Shown in pieces: positions 49,790 through 57,493 of a DNA stretch of 64,000 nt. The stretch is from DATBVX01 sp963810775 (GTDB lineage Bacteria; Pseudomonadota; Gammaproteobacteria; Steroidobacterales; Steroidobacteraceae): assembly GCA_963810775.1 (NCBI GenBank), contig CAWEOT010000014.1:62001-126000 (forward strand). Direction: 5' to 3'. The notes below the pieces were generated by a model that saw nothing but the letters and a program-made list of their open reading frames with translations, was not told the DNA's origin and made no database searches. The position numbers were made by a program, and so were the translations under genes. Positions within the stretch are counted from its first letter, which is position 1; every line of letters starts with the position of its first letter.

Positions 49790-51766
49790 TCAGCCCATCA
49801 AAAGCACGGCCTCGCCATGTTCGAGTGCTTCGGGAGTGCCGTACAGGACCAGCACGTCGCCTTCCTTGAGCACTGTATCGGGTGAGGGCTCGCGGCCCAC
49901 GATGCCCTCGCGGCGGATTGCGCTCACGGTAATCTCGGCGCGCTCCTTGATCTGGTCGATCGAGCGACCGACCGCCCAGGCACCGGGTGGCAGCACGAGG
50001 GTGTAGAGCTGTTCGCGCAGCGCCTCGCTCTCATCCGGAAGCTGCATATCATCGCGCCGGAACAGCGTTCGCAGCATGTTGTAGCGGTTGCCGCGAATGT
50101 CGCCGATGATCTTCATCACTCGTGACACGGGCACCTGCAGCAACAACAGCACGTGCCATACGAGCATCAGCGCAGCTTCGAAAGTCTCCGGCACGACGGA
50201 AGATGCGCCGGCCTTCTGCAGTTCCACCAGCTGCGTGTCGTCCTGAGTACGTACAAGAATCGGAACCTCAGGCCGCTGCCGGCGTACCGCAGCCAGAATC
50301 CGCAGCGCCAGCGTCGAATTGGCGAAGCTGATGACCACCACGCTGGCCCGGTTCAGACCGACGCTCTCGAGCACCTCTTCCTGGCCGGCGTCGCCGTATA
50401 CGATTGGATCGCCCGCCTGACGCGCCGCGCGCACCCGTGCGGCATCGTTGTCGAGAGCGATATATTCGAAGCCCAGCTCCTCCAGTACGCGCGCAATGTT
50501 CTGACCGACGCGACCAAATCCGCACAACAACACGTGCTCGCGCTGCGCCACGGCGTGTGTGCTGGCGAGTTCGCGTGCCAGCGCCGTCGGCGCCGGCCCG
50601 CTCTCACGCAGCAGCCAACGCGCAATCTGCTTGTTGTGTCGGATGATGAGCGGGCTCGCGACCATGCTCAGTACGATCGCGGCCAGCAGCGGCTGCACGA
50701 CGTCAGGGGCGACCAGCTGGTCGCGCAGCAGGATGGTAAGCAATGCGAACCCAAATTCACCGCCGATACTGACGACAATCCCGGTGCGCAGGGATTTGAA
50801 GAAGTCACCGGAGAAACGCCGCGCGAGCAGCATGACGATCAGTGTCTTGCCGACGATGAGCGCGATCACCAAACCCGAAACCAGCAGCAGTTGCCGGCCG
50901 AGCAGGCTGGTGTCGAACAGCATGCCGATGGTGATGAAGAACAGACCCAGGAGCACATCGCGAAACGGCCGGATCACGGCTTCTACCTGATGGCGAAATT
51001 CCGTTTCCGCCAGCATCACGCCGGCGAGAAAGGCGCCGAGGGCGAGCGACAGGCCGACGACCTGGGTGGTCCACGCTGAGCCGAGCACCACTAGCAGAAC
51101 GGCGAGGACGAAAAGCTCCGGCGAACGCGCATGGGCGATTTCATGGAACAGCGGCCGCAACAGCCAGCGACCCGCTGCCAGCACGACCAGCAAAGCGACG
51201 CCGCCCTCGAGCACGGCGCGCAGAAAATCTGTCGGACCCGCTACCTCGCCATGAGTGACGTGGGCCGACGTGATGGCCAGGAACGGCACGAAGGCGATGT
51301 CCTGGAACAACAGAATCGCTACCGCAAGGCGCCCGTGGGTGCGATTCACTTCGGCCTGCTCTGTGAGTTGGCGCAGGATGATCGCGGTGGAGGACATCGC
51401 AATTGCGCCGCCGAGCACGATGGCGACAGGCACGTCGACGCCGAGGCGCCACGCAATTGCCGCGCCCAGCCCGGCCGTGATCAGCACCTGGCCACCGCCG
51501 AGACCGAGCACCTCCCATTTCATCGCGACCAGTCGCGGGAGGGAGAATTCCAGGCCAAGAGTGAACACCAGGAACACGACGCCGATCTCGGCCAGGACGC
51601 TGATCGCCGTGTTGTCGGTGGCGAGTCCCAGCGCATGCGGTCCAAGCAGCATGCCGACGGCGAGATAGCCGAGTATGGGCGAGAGCTTCAGGCGGCGGGC
51701 GGCATACACCACCAGCACCGCCGCAGCGAGGAGCACGAGGACTTGTACCAGCGGGCTTTGTGGCAT
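49790..51766 (-). CDS. CPA2-type K+/H+ antiporter with RCK domain (KefB/KefC/YbaL-like)
   Basis: About 658 residues from the ATG at 51766 ('MPQSPLVQVLVLLAAAVLVV'); the longer frame to 51988 overlaps the divergent operon. The membrane domain has 'LSPILGYLAVGMLLGPHALG', 'IGVVFLVFTLGLEFSLPRLV' and 'GGAIAMSSTAIILRQLTEQA'. A TrkA-N/RCK domain follows ('HVLLCGFGRVGQNIARVLEE', 'ALDNDAARVRAARQAGDPIV', 'YGDAGQEEVLESVG'). A TrkA-C domain ends the chain ('LPPGAWAVGRSIDQIKERAE', 'DTVLKEGDVLVLYG'). It probably exports K+ under nucleotide control. It is divergent from the lipid-transport operon by 85 nt. Confidence 0.93.
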   Translation of the reverse strand: MPQSPLVQVLVLLAAAVLVVYAARRLKLSPILGYLAVGMLLGPHALGLATDNTAISVLAEIGVVFLVFTLGLEFSLPRLVAMKWEVLGLGGGQVLITAGLGAAIAWRLGVDVPVAIVLGGAIAMSSTAIILRQLTEQAEVNRTHGRLAVAILLFQDIAFVPFLAITSAHVTHGEVAGPTDFLRAVLEGGVALLVVLAAGRWLLRPLFHEIAHARSPELFVLAVLLVVLGSAWTTQVVGLSLALGAFLAGVMLAETEFRHQVEAVIRPFRDVLLGLFFITIGMLFDTSLLGRQLLLVSGLVIALIVGKTLIVMLLARRFSGDFFKSLRTGIVVSIGGEFGFALLTILLRDQLVAPDVVQPLLAAIVLSMVASPLIIRHNKQIARWLLRESGPAPTALARELASTHAVAQREHVLLCGFGRVGQNIARVLEELGFEYIALDNDAARVRAARQAGDPIVYGDAGQEEVLESVGLNRASVVVISFANSTLALRILAAVRRQRPEVPILVRTQDDTQLVELQKAGASSVVPETFEAALMLVWHVLLLLQVPVSRVMKIIGDIRGNRYNMLRTLFRRDDMQLPDESEALREQLYTLVLPPGAWAVGRSIDQIKERAEITVSAIRREGIVGREPSPDTVLKEGDVLVLYGTPEALEHGEAVLLMG

Positions 51767-51851
51767 TGAATGAGAGCGTGCAGTTCCTGCGCCGCAAAGT
51801 AAGGCGCTGCGGGCTCGATGGCAACCGGGCCTCCTGCTAGCATCACCAACG

Positions 51852-52967
51852 ATGTTTCTCAGCCAGCAGCAGCGGGACGGTGTGCTGACCGTTTCAGTCA
51901 CAGGGCGCTGGCTGATCGAGAACGCGGCTGCCATCACGCAAGAGCTCGCAGCAGTCGAGTCTGATCCTGCCGCTAGGGTGCGTATCAATACGCAGGGGCT
52001 GGAAGATCTCGATCTGACCGGAGCGTGGTGTCTGCACGATTGGGCAGCGCGCGCGCGGGCAGCATCCCGGGAAGTGGAATGGCAAGGGAAAGTGCCCGAC
52101 CAGGTGCGCTACATCGAGCGCACCCTCAGCGAACCTCTTCAACCGACCGCGGAGGACGAGGAGCTTGATCTGGCAGCACCAGTCCGGCGCATCGGTCGCT
52201 GGGCGATCAGGCAGAGTGTGTCACTCAGGCGCAGCGTGGCCTTCTTCGGCGAGATCTGTAGCGTCTTGGCCTCGGCGCTCGTGCATCCTCGGCGGCTGCG
52301 ACTCCCGGCCCTGGTAAGGCATGTTCAAGAGACCGGCGTCCAGGCGATTCCGATCGTCTCGCTGATCGCATTCCTGATCAGCACCATCATTGCGTACCTC
52401 GGCGCGCAAGAGCTGCGGCGCTTTGGCGCGGAGATCTTCGTGATCGACCTGGTCACCATTGGCGTGCTGCGCGAGCTCGGTGTGCTGCTCACCGCGATTA
52501 TTGTCGCCGGCCGCTCGGGTAGCGCATTTGCGGCGGAGATCGGCGTGATGAAGCTCAACGAAGAGGTCGATGCGCTGCATGCGATAGGCACGAGTCCCGT
52601 GGAAGTGCTGGTGGTGCCGCGAATGCTGGGACTGATCATCGCTTTGCCGCTCCTCACTATCATTGCCGATGGCGTGGGGCTCACGGGTGGCGGTCTGCTG
52701 TGCTACACGCTGTTCGACATTCCCCCGGCGCAATACCTCACGCGGGTGCAGGAATCGATTGCGCCCACCACGTTCTGGGTCGGGGTGATCAAGGCGCCGG
52801 TGTTCGCGATACTGATCGCATTCGTGGGCACTGTACGCGGCATGCAGGTGCGCGAGTCCTCACGCGACCTCGGGCGACTCACAACGGTCGCAGTCGTGCA
52901 GTCGATATTCCTCGTGATCTTCGCCGACGCGGTCTTTGCCGTGCTCTTCAGGCATCTTGACATATGA
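51852..52967 (+). CDS. MlaE-type lipid ABC transporter permease with fused STAS domain
   Basis: 371 residues. An N-terminal STAS-like domain (about 1-95, 'LTVSVTGRWLIENAAAITQE', 'RVRINTQGLEDLDLTGAWCL') is fused to the MlaE permease domain ('VHPRRLRLPALVRHVQETGV', 'LISTIIAYLGAQELRRFGAE', 'VLLTAIIVAGRSGSAFAAEI', 'MKLNEEVDALHAIGTSPVEV'). In E. coli the STAS part is the separate protein MlaB. This is the first gene of a five-gene operon in which each gene overlaps the next, except that the third starts inside the second. It moves lipids or hydrophobic compounds between envelope membranes. Confidence 0.93.
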   Translation: MFLSQQQRDGVLTVSVTGRWLIENAAAITQELAAVESDPAARVRINTQGLEDLDLTGAWCLHDWAARARAASREVEWQGKVPDQVRYIERTLSEPLQPTAEDEELDLAAPVRRIGRWAIRQSVSLRRSVAFFGEICSVLASALVHPRRLRLPALVRHVQETGVQAIPIVSLIAFLISTIIAYLGAQELRRFGAEIFVIDLVTIGVLRELGVLLTAIIVAGRSGSAFAAEIGVMKLNEEVDALHAIGTSPVEVLVVPRMLGLIIALPLLTIIADGVGLTGGGLLCYTLFDIPPAQYLTRVQESIAPTTFWVGVIKAPVFAILIAFVGTVRGMQVRESSRDLGRLTTVAVVQSIFLVIFADAVFAVLFRHLDI

Positions 52968-53743
52968 GCGAGCCGATCATCGAAGTCAGCGGCATCGTCA
53001 ATCGCTTCGGCGCGCAGGTTGTGCACGATGGGCTCGACATGCATGTCATGGAGGGTGAGGTGTTTGGCATCGTCGGCGGTTCGGGCAGCGGCAAGTCGGT
53101 GCTTCTCAGGACCATTCTCGGGCTGCAGCGTCCACGCTCGGGACGCGTGAAACTCTACGGCCGCGATATCAGCTCGCTCAGCGAGAGCGAGTTGCGCGAA
53201 GTGAAGCGTCACTATGGCGTTACGTTCCAGCAGGGCGCGCTGTTCACGGCCTTGAACGTGACGCAGAACGTGCAGATGCCGATCACCGAATTCTTCGACC
53301 TGGATGCCGAGGCGCTCGATGCGCTCGCGCGGCTCAAGCTGCACATGGTGGGACTGCCGGCGGAGGCCGGCGCGAAGTATCCGGCACAGCTTTCGGGCGG
53401 TATGATCAAACGCGCTGCGCTGGCCAGGGCCCTGGCGCTGGAGCCGAGGCTGCTTTTCCTGGACGAGCCGACTTCGGGGCTCGACCCGATCGGCGCTGCG
53501 GAGTTCGACAAGCTGGTGGCGAGCCTGAAAAAGAATCTCGATCTCACGGTGGTCATGATCACGCACGATCTCGATACGATCCTCGGCACTTGCGATCGCG
53601 TCGGCGTCATAGTCGATCGGCGCATGATCATGGACACGGTACAGGGGATTCTGCGCAACACGCATCCGTGGATTCGCGAATACTTCCATGGGCCGCGCGC
53701 GCGTTCCGCCATGCGCGCCCACGAGAACAGCGATGGAGCGTGA
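52964..53743 (+). CDS. MlaF-type ABC transporter ATP-binding protein
   Basis: 259 residues, ATGA overlap with the permease. It has Walker A 'GGSGSGKSVLLRTI', the Q-loop 'VTFQQGALFTALNVTQNVQM', the signature 'AQLSGGMIKRAALARALAL' and Walker B 'PRLLFLDEPTSGLDPIGAAE', with H-loop 'TVVMITHDLDTIL'. The 'FQQGALFTALNV' region is typical of MlaF/Mkl ATPases that serve MCE systems. It energises the MlaE-like permease. Confidence 0.95.
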   Translation: MSEPIIEVSGIVNRFGAQVVHDGLDMHVMEGEVFGIVGGSGSGKSVLLRTILGLQRPRSGRVKLYGRDISSLSESELREVKRHYGVTFQQGALFTALNVTQNVQMPITEFFDLDAEALDALARLKLHMVGLPAEAGAKYPAQLSGGMIKRAALARALALEPRLLFLDEPTSGLDPIGAAEFDKLVASLKKNLDLTVVMITHDLDTILGTCDRVGVIVDRRMIMDTVQGILRNTHPWIREYFHGPRARSAMRAHENSDGA

Positions 53744-54668
53744 AGCCAGCTATCTCACGGTCGGCGCCTTTGTCCTGCTGGTGCTCGCCCTCGGCACGTG
53801 GTTCGTCATCTGGTACACCGACAGCCAGGACCAGCGGGACTACAAGCGCTTCGAGATCTACTTCGAGGGCAGCGTCGCGGGCCTGAGCAAGGGAGGCCCG
53901 GTGCGCTATCTCGGCGTCGACGTCGGGCGCGTGGTGCGCATGGATATCGATCCGCGTGCGGCCGACCGCGTGCAGGTGATCGTCGACATCGACGCGCAGG
54001 CGCCCATTACCGATAGAACCCTTGCCACTCTCAGCCTGCAGGGCGTTACCGGACTTCTCTACATCGACCTCGAGCGCGACCGCGGCGACAAACCGGTGAT
54101 GCCGCGCGTTCCGAGTCAGCGCTATCCCGTGATTCGAACCGTCAAGTCGAACTTCGACATCCTGCTCAGCAGCCTGCCGGACCTGTTGGGCCAGGGCGCA
54201 AACCTCGCACAGCGCATGAGCAAGGTGTTCAACGACGAGAATGTCGCCGCGGTGGGCGCGACACTCGACAGTCTGAACCGGGCGAGTGCCGAGTTGCCGG
54301 GGATCCTGAAGGAGGTTCGAGGCCTGACAGCGGACACGAAGCGCACGCTGGCGCAGATCGAGGCTGCGGCGAGCGGCCTGCGTGACATCACGGAAGGCTC
54401 GGGACCCGATATCAAGGCGGCGCTTGAGCGCGCGCGCACGACGATGGACCACCTCGCGTCGACGTCGGCACGGCTCGACGAGTTCGTGAGTGAAAACCAG
54501 GCGAATATCACTCGCTTCAGCGATACCGGACTGCTGGAATTGCAGCAGTTGATCCGGGAGAGCCGACAGGCGGCGCAGGACTTTCGCGAACTTTCCCGCA
54601 GCATCAAGCGTGATCCCTCGCAATTGCTGTATGAGCAGAAGTATCCCGGCGTAGAGGTTCCGCGATGA
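53733..54668 (+). CDS. MCE/MlaD family substrate-binding protein
   Basis: 311 residues from the ATG at 53733, inside the end of the ATPase gene (11-nt overlap). One N-terminal membrane segment (about 8-27, 'VGAFVLLVLALGTWFVIWYT') is followed by an MCE domain ('FEIYFEGSVAGLSKGGPVRY', 'LGVDVGRVVRMDIDP', 'LATLSLQGVTGLLYIDLERD'). A long helical C-terminal region (about 140-300) follows, with coiled-coil character ('LASTSARLDEFVSENQANIT'). MCE proteins form hexameric rings or tunnels that carry lipids across the periplasm. The extended helices are more like Lin/Mce proteins than E. coli MlaD (183 residues). Confidence 0.93.
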   Translation: MEREASYLTVGAFVLLVLALGTWFVIWYTDSQDQRDYKRFEIYFEGSVAGLSKGGPVRYLGVDVGRVVRMDIDPRAADRVQVIVDIDAQAPITDRTLATLSLQGVTGLLYIDLERDRGDKPVMPRVPSQRYPVIRTVKSNFDILLSSLPDLLGQGANLAQRMSKVFNDENVAAVGATLDSLNRASAELPGILKEVRGLTADTKRTLAQIEAAASGLRDITEGSGPDIKAALERARTTMDHLASTSARLDEFVSENQANITRFSDTGLLELQQLIRESRQAAQDFRELSRSIKRDPSQLLYEQKYPGVEVPR

Positions 54669-55342
54669 CCGAGTCCGCGCACTCCGTGATGAAGACAGGC
54701 CGCACGGCGTCTCTGGTCATTTTGGGCTGTGCGCTGACTTGCGTCGGCTGCGTGGGAGGCGCGTTCGACAGTGAATTGCCGCCACAGCACGTCTATGTCC
54801 TGAAGCCACTCCCCGCTGCCAACGAAGGCGGCGCGGCACTTTCGGTCGGCGTAACGGTTGCGCGCCCAACGGCGCGACCCGGGCTGGATACCGACCGTAT
54901 TGCGCTACTGCAGCCTGACCGGCGACTCGACTACTATTCCGCGGCGCGCTGGGGCGCTGAGGCTCAGGATGTGATGCAAGATCTGCTCATCCAGTCGCTG
55001 CGAAATACCGGCCGTCTCGCCACCGTGCAAGGCGACAACTCGCCGTTCGTCGCCGAGTACCTCCTGCAGACCGACATTACGGATTTCCAGGCAGAGTACG
55101 CAGGGGGCGGAGCAGGCCCGGTGGTGCATGTCACACTGATCTGCACCATCGGACGCATGAAGGATCGCAAGCCGCTGGCGGGTTTCACTGCAGCAGCCAC
55201 CGCGCCAGCAACGGCCGATACGCTCGGCGCCACGGTAGAAGCGTTTGAAAACGCTTATCAGCAGGCAGCGCGTGTTGTCGTAAGTGGCACGCTTGATGCG
55301 CTCGCAGCCGTCAATGCGACCCCGGCGGCCGCCGAGCATTGA
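54665..55342 (+). CDS. ABC-type transport auxiliary lipoprotein (PqiC/LinN-like)
   Basis: 225 residues, ATGA overlap with the MCE gene. A lipoprotein signal ends at 'GCALTCVGCVGG'. The mature domain follows the PqiC/ABC-auxiliary pattern: 'HVYVLKPLPA', 'SVGVTVARPTARPGLDTDRI', 'RLDYYSAARWGAEAQDVMQD' and 'YLLQTDITDFQAEY'. Such lipoproteins sit at the outer membrane and complete MCE transport systems, as LinN does in the LinKLMN set. This supports a permease-ATPase-MCE-lipoprotein transporter rather than the MlaC-dependent arrangement. Confidence 0.92.
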   Translation: MTESAHSVMKTGRTASLVILGCALTCVGCVGGAFDSELPPQHVYVLKPLPAANEGGAALSVGVTVARPTARPGLDTDRIALLQPDRRLDYYSAARWGAEAQDVMQDLLIQSLRNTGRLATVQGDNSPFVAEYLLQTDITDFQAEYAGGGAGPVVHVTLICTIGRMKDRKPLAGFTAAATAPATADTLGATVEAFENAYQQAARVVVSGTLDALAAVNATPAAAEH

Positions 55343-55920
55343 TTCACACAGTCGGGAATCCAACTGTCGCCGGCGCGACCGCAATTCGCGCGCTGGTTTT
55401 CTCGCTGTGCCTGCCTTTCTCGCACGCGATAGCTGCAGCAGAAATCACCGGCAGGGTCACCAGGGTGTTCGACGGCGACAGCTTTATCGTGGCCTCCGTT
55501 GCCGGTGAGGCGATCGAGGTGCGCCTGGCAGGAATCGACGCGCCAGAAAAAAATCAGCCGTACGCGGACAATGCCCGCTCGGCATTGCAAGGGCTGATAC
55601 TCGACCGAAAGCTGAGGCTGGAAGTGCTTGACGTGGATCGTTACGGGCGCAAGGTGGCGCGCGCGTACCGCGAACCAGACGGCCTGGAAGTCAATGCCGA
55701 GCTCGTGCGCCGCGGTCACGCATGGGTATATCGCCGCCGCGCCTACGACGCCTCCCTCTATGACCTGGAGCGTGAGGCGCGCGAGCACAAGCTGGGCTTA
55801 TGGGCGCTCCCCGAGTCGGAGCGCGAACCTCCCTGGCGCTGGAGACGCGCACATCCGCCCGAGCACCGCCCGGCGAGCGATCAGAATGTTCCGAGCCCGG
55901 CCGCTTCCATGAGCCGATAG
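55339..55920 (+). CDS. Secreted thermonuclease (SNase) family nuclease
   Basis: 193 residues, TTG start overlapping the lipoprotein stop. A signal peptide ends near 'SHAIAAAE'. The SNase fold is shown by 'GRVTRVFDGDSFIVASVAGE', 'IEVRLAGIDAPEKNQPYADN', 'VDRYGRKVARAYREPDGLEV' and 'NAELVRRGHAWVYRRRAYDA', with the Asp, Arg and Glu residues of the active site in place. It cleaves DNA or RNA outside the cytoplasm. Its coupling to a lipid transport operon is unusual. The last 40 nt overlap the convergent phospholipase-D-like gene. Confidence 0.9.
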   Translation: MIHTVGNPTVAGATAIRALVFSLCLPFSHAIAAAEITGRVTRVFDGDSFIVASVAGEAIEVRLAGIDAPEKNQPYADNARSALQGLILDRKLRLEVLDVDRYGRKVARAYREPDGLEVNAELVRRGHAWVYRRRAYDASLYDLEREAREHKLGLWALPESEREPPWRWRRAHPPEHRPASDQNVPSPAASMSR

Positions 55921-57443
55921 CGCCAGTAGTGGGTGAAGGACTGATCCTCGTAGATCTGGAAGTCCGTCGTGTACTCGCGCAAGGCGACCGGATCGTTCTG
56001 CCACAGGGTCTCGAAGTAATTCACCAGCTCCTGAGCGAGTGGTGTGTCGAGGTCTGCTTCCAGTGCCACGTCAGCGTTCAGATTGAAGTTGTCCAGGTTG
56101 CGCCGCGTAAAGTCGGCCGAACCCAGCATTGCCCAGAGGGCGTCCGCCCGGCGCACCATCGCGAGCTTGGTGTGGAACTGTTCGCCATGAGTTCGGTACC
56201 AGCGGCACTCGATTCGACCGCGGCTTTCGCGGACCAGCTCCGCTGCCACCGACCGGTTGGGTACGCCATCACCGCTTCGACCGTACATGTCCTTGTTTGG
56301 ATCCAGGATCAGGCGCACCCGCACCTGCCTCGAAGCCGCCTCCAGGAGCGCGCGGACGATGTCGCGGTCGGTGAGATACAAGGCAGCGATCGAAATGGAC
56401 TCCCCGGACTGTGCGGTGTCGATCGCAGCCCGGAGTTCGCGCCCGATCGCACCCTCAGTGAGCAGCCGCAGTCGCACGCTCGGCTCATCCCGCTGCGGAC
56501 TCGTAAGCTCCGGAGCTTGCCAGCTTGAAGTCCAGCCGGAAAAGCGCGCAATTTCGAGCTCGCTGTCGAGGATCGCACGCGCCAAGGGGCCGGCAAACCG
56601 GAGTCCAACATTCGAGTGCGCGCTGCCGCCGTCGTTGGCGTCCGCCGAGGACAACAGCGATACCAGACCGCCCTGTCCGTCATCGGCAACGATCAGCTTG
56701 CGGTGACTCGCCTTGAAGTTGAGCATGCGCAACCACATCGACGCACTCACCGTTGCCGGGCCGATATCGAGTGGATTCCCCAGGGTGCCGGCATCGCCCG
56801 CCTGGCTCGTGGACCAGCTTCCCAGCGGTCGCCACAACGCGGAGTAGACCGGAGAGGGATCTCGCAGGCGGGCGAGATCGACACTGATGACGCTGATCCC
56901 GGCGCCGCGAAGCTCCGCCAGGGCCGACGAGGGCCATGCGCCGTAGAGCTCGTTCACCGGATCCGTGATGAGGATGACTTTGAGTCCAGGCAGCGCCTTG
57001 CGTCGTTCGATGAGTCGCGTCGTGAGTTCGCTGCTGATGCGGCGCTGTGCCGCTGGCAAATCCGCCGGCCCGCTGCCGTCACTGTCCGCAACGTCCGGCC
57101 AATCGTTGAACAGGTAGAAATCGACCACCACCAGCTCACGTGCGGCGGCGATCATTTTCAGCGCCTCATCGAAAATGTGTTGGCGAACCACGCGCCGGCC
57201 GTGACCATCGGTGACGGTTGTGTCAGCCAGCCAGCGCACATCGGCCAGGGGTGTGTCGATCCAGTCGCTCGCGAGGTTGGTGCCCGGCGGCATCGGTTTC
57301 AACAGATGCCACAATGCCAAGGCGGCCCAGATCAGCAGCAGTACCAGCAGCAGCGCTCGGCGCCAGCGCCGCCGCCGGGGGCGAGTAGGGCTCGCGTCAC
57401 CATGACTGACCGTAGATTCGTCGAGACGGAGCACCGCTGACAT
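55881..57443 (-). CDS. Phospholipase D-like (cardiolipin synthase-related) protein
   Basis: 520 residues. A basic N-terminal segment ('RPRRRRWRRALLLVLLLIWA') is a membrane anchor. Two PLD half-sites are seen: 'KASHRKLIVADDGQGGLVSL' (HxK, with Ser/Asn later in 'SSADANDGGSAHSNVGLRF') and 'QFHTKLAMVRRADALWAMLG' (HxK then Asp), followed by 'SADFTRRNLDNFNLNADV'. The enzyme probably hydrolyses or transfers phosphodiester headgroups at the membrane. It may be a cardiolipin synthase relative, but N-terminal residues typical of ClsA are lacking. It overlaps the SNase gene by 40 nt at the 3' end. Confidence 0.85.
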   Translation of the reverse strand: MSAVLRLDESTVSHGDASPTRPRRRRWRRALLLVLLLIWAALALWHLLKPMPPGTNLASDWIDTPLADVRWLADTTVTDGHGRRVVRQHIFDEALKMIAAARELVVVDFYLFNDWPDVADSDGSGPADLPAAQRRISSELTTRLIERRKALPGLKVILITDPVNELYGAWPSSALAELRGAGISVISVDLARLRDPSPVYSALWRPLGSWSTSQAGDAGTLGNPLDIGPATVSASMWLRMLNFKASHRKLIVADDGQGGLVSLLSSADANDGGSAHSNVGLRFAGPLARAILDSELEIARFSGWTSSWQAPELTSPQRDEPSVRLRLLTEGAIGRELRAAIDTAQSGESISIAALYLTDRDIVRALLEAASRQVRVRLILDPNKDMYGRSGDGVPNRSVAAELVRESRGRIECRWYRTHGEQFHTKLAMVRRADALWAMLGSADFTRRNLDNFNLNADVALEADLDTPLAQELVNYFETLWQNDPVALREYTTDFQIYEDQSFTHYWRYRLMEAAGLGTF

Positions 57444-57493
57444 CGGCGCGCATTGTAAGCCTTTCCGCCACCAGCACCGCCCGATAGCGCTCT

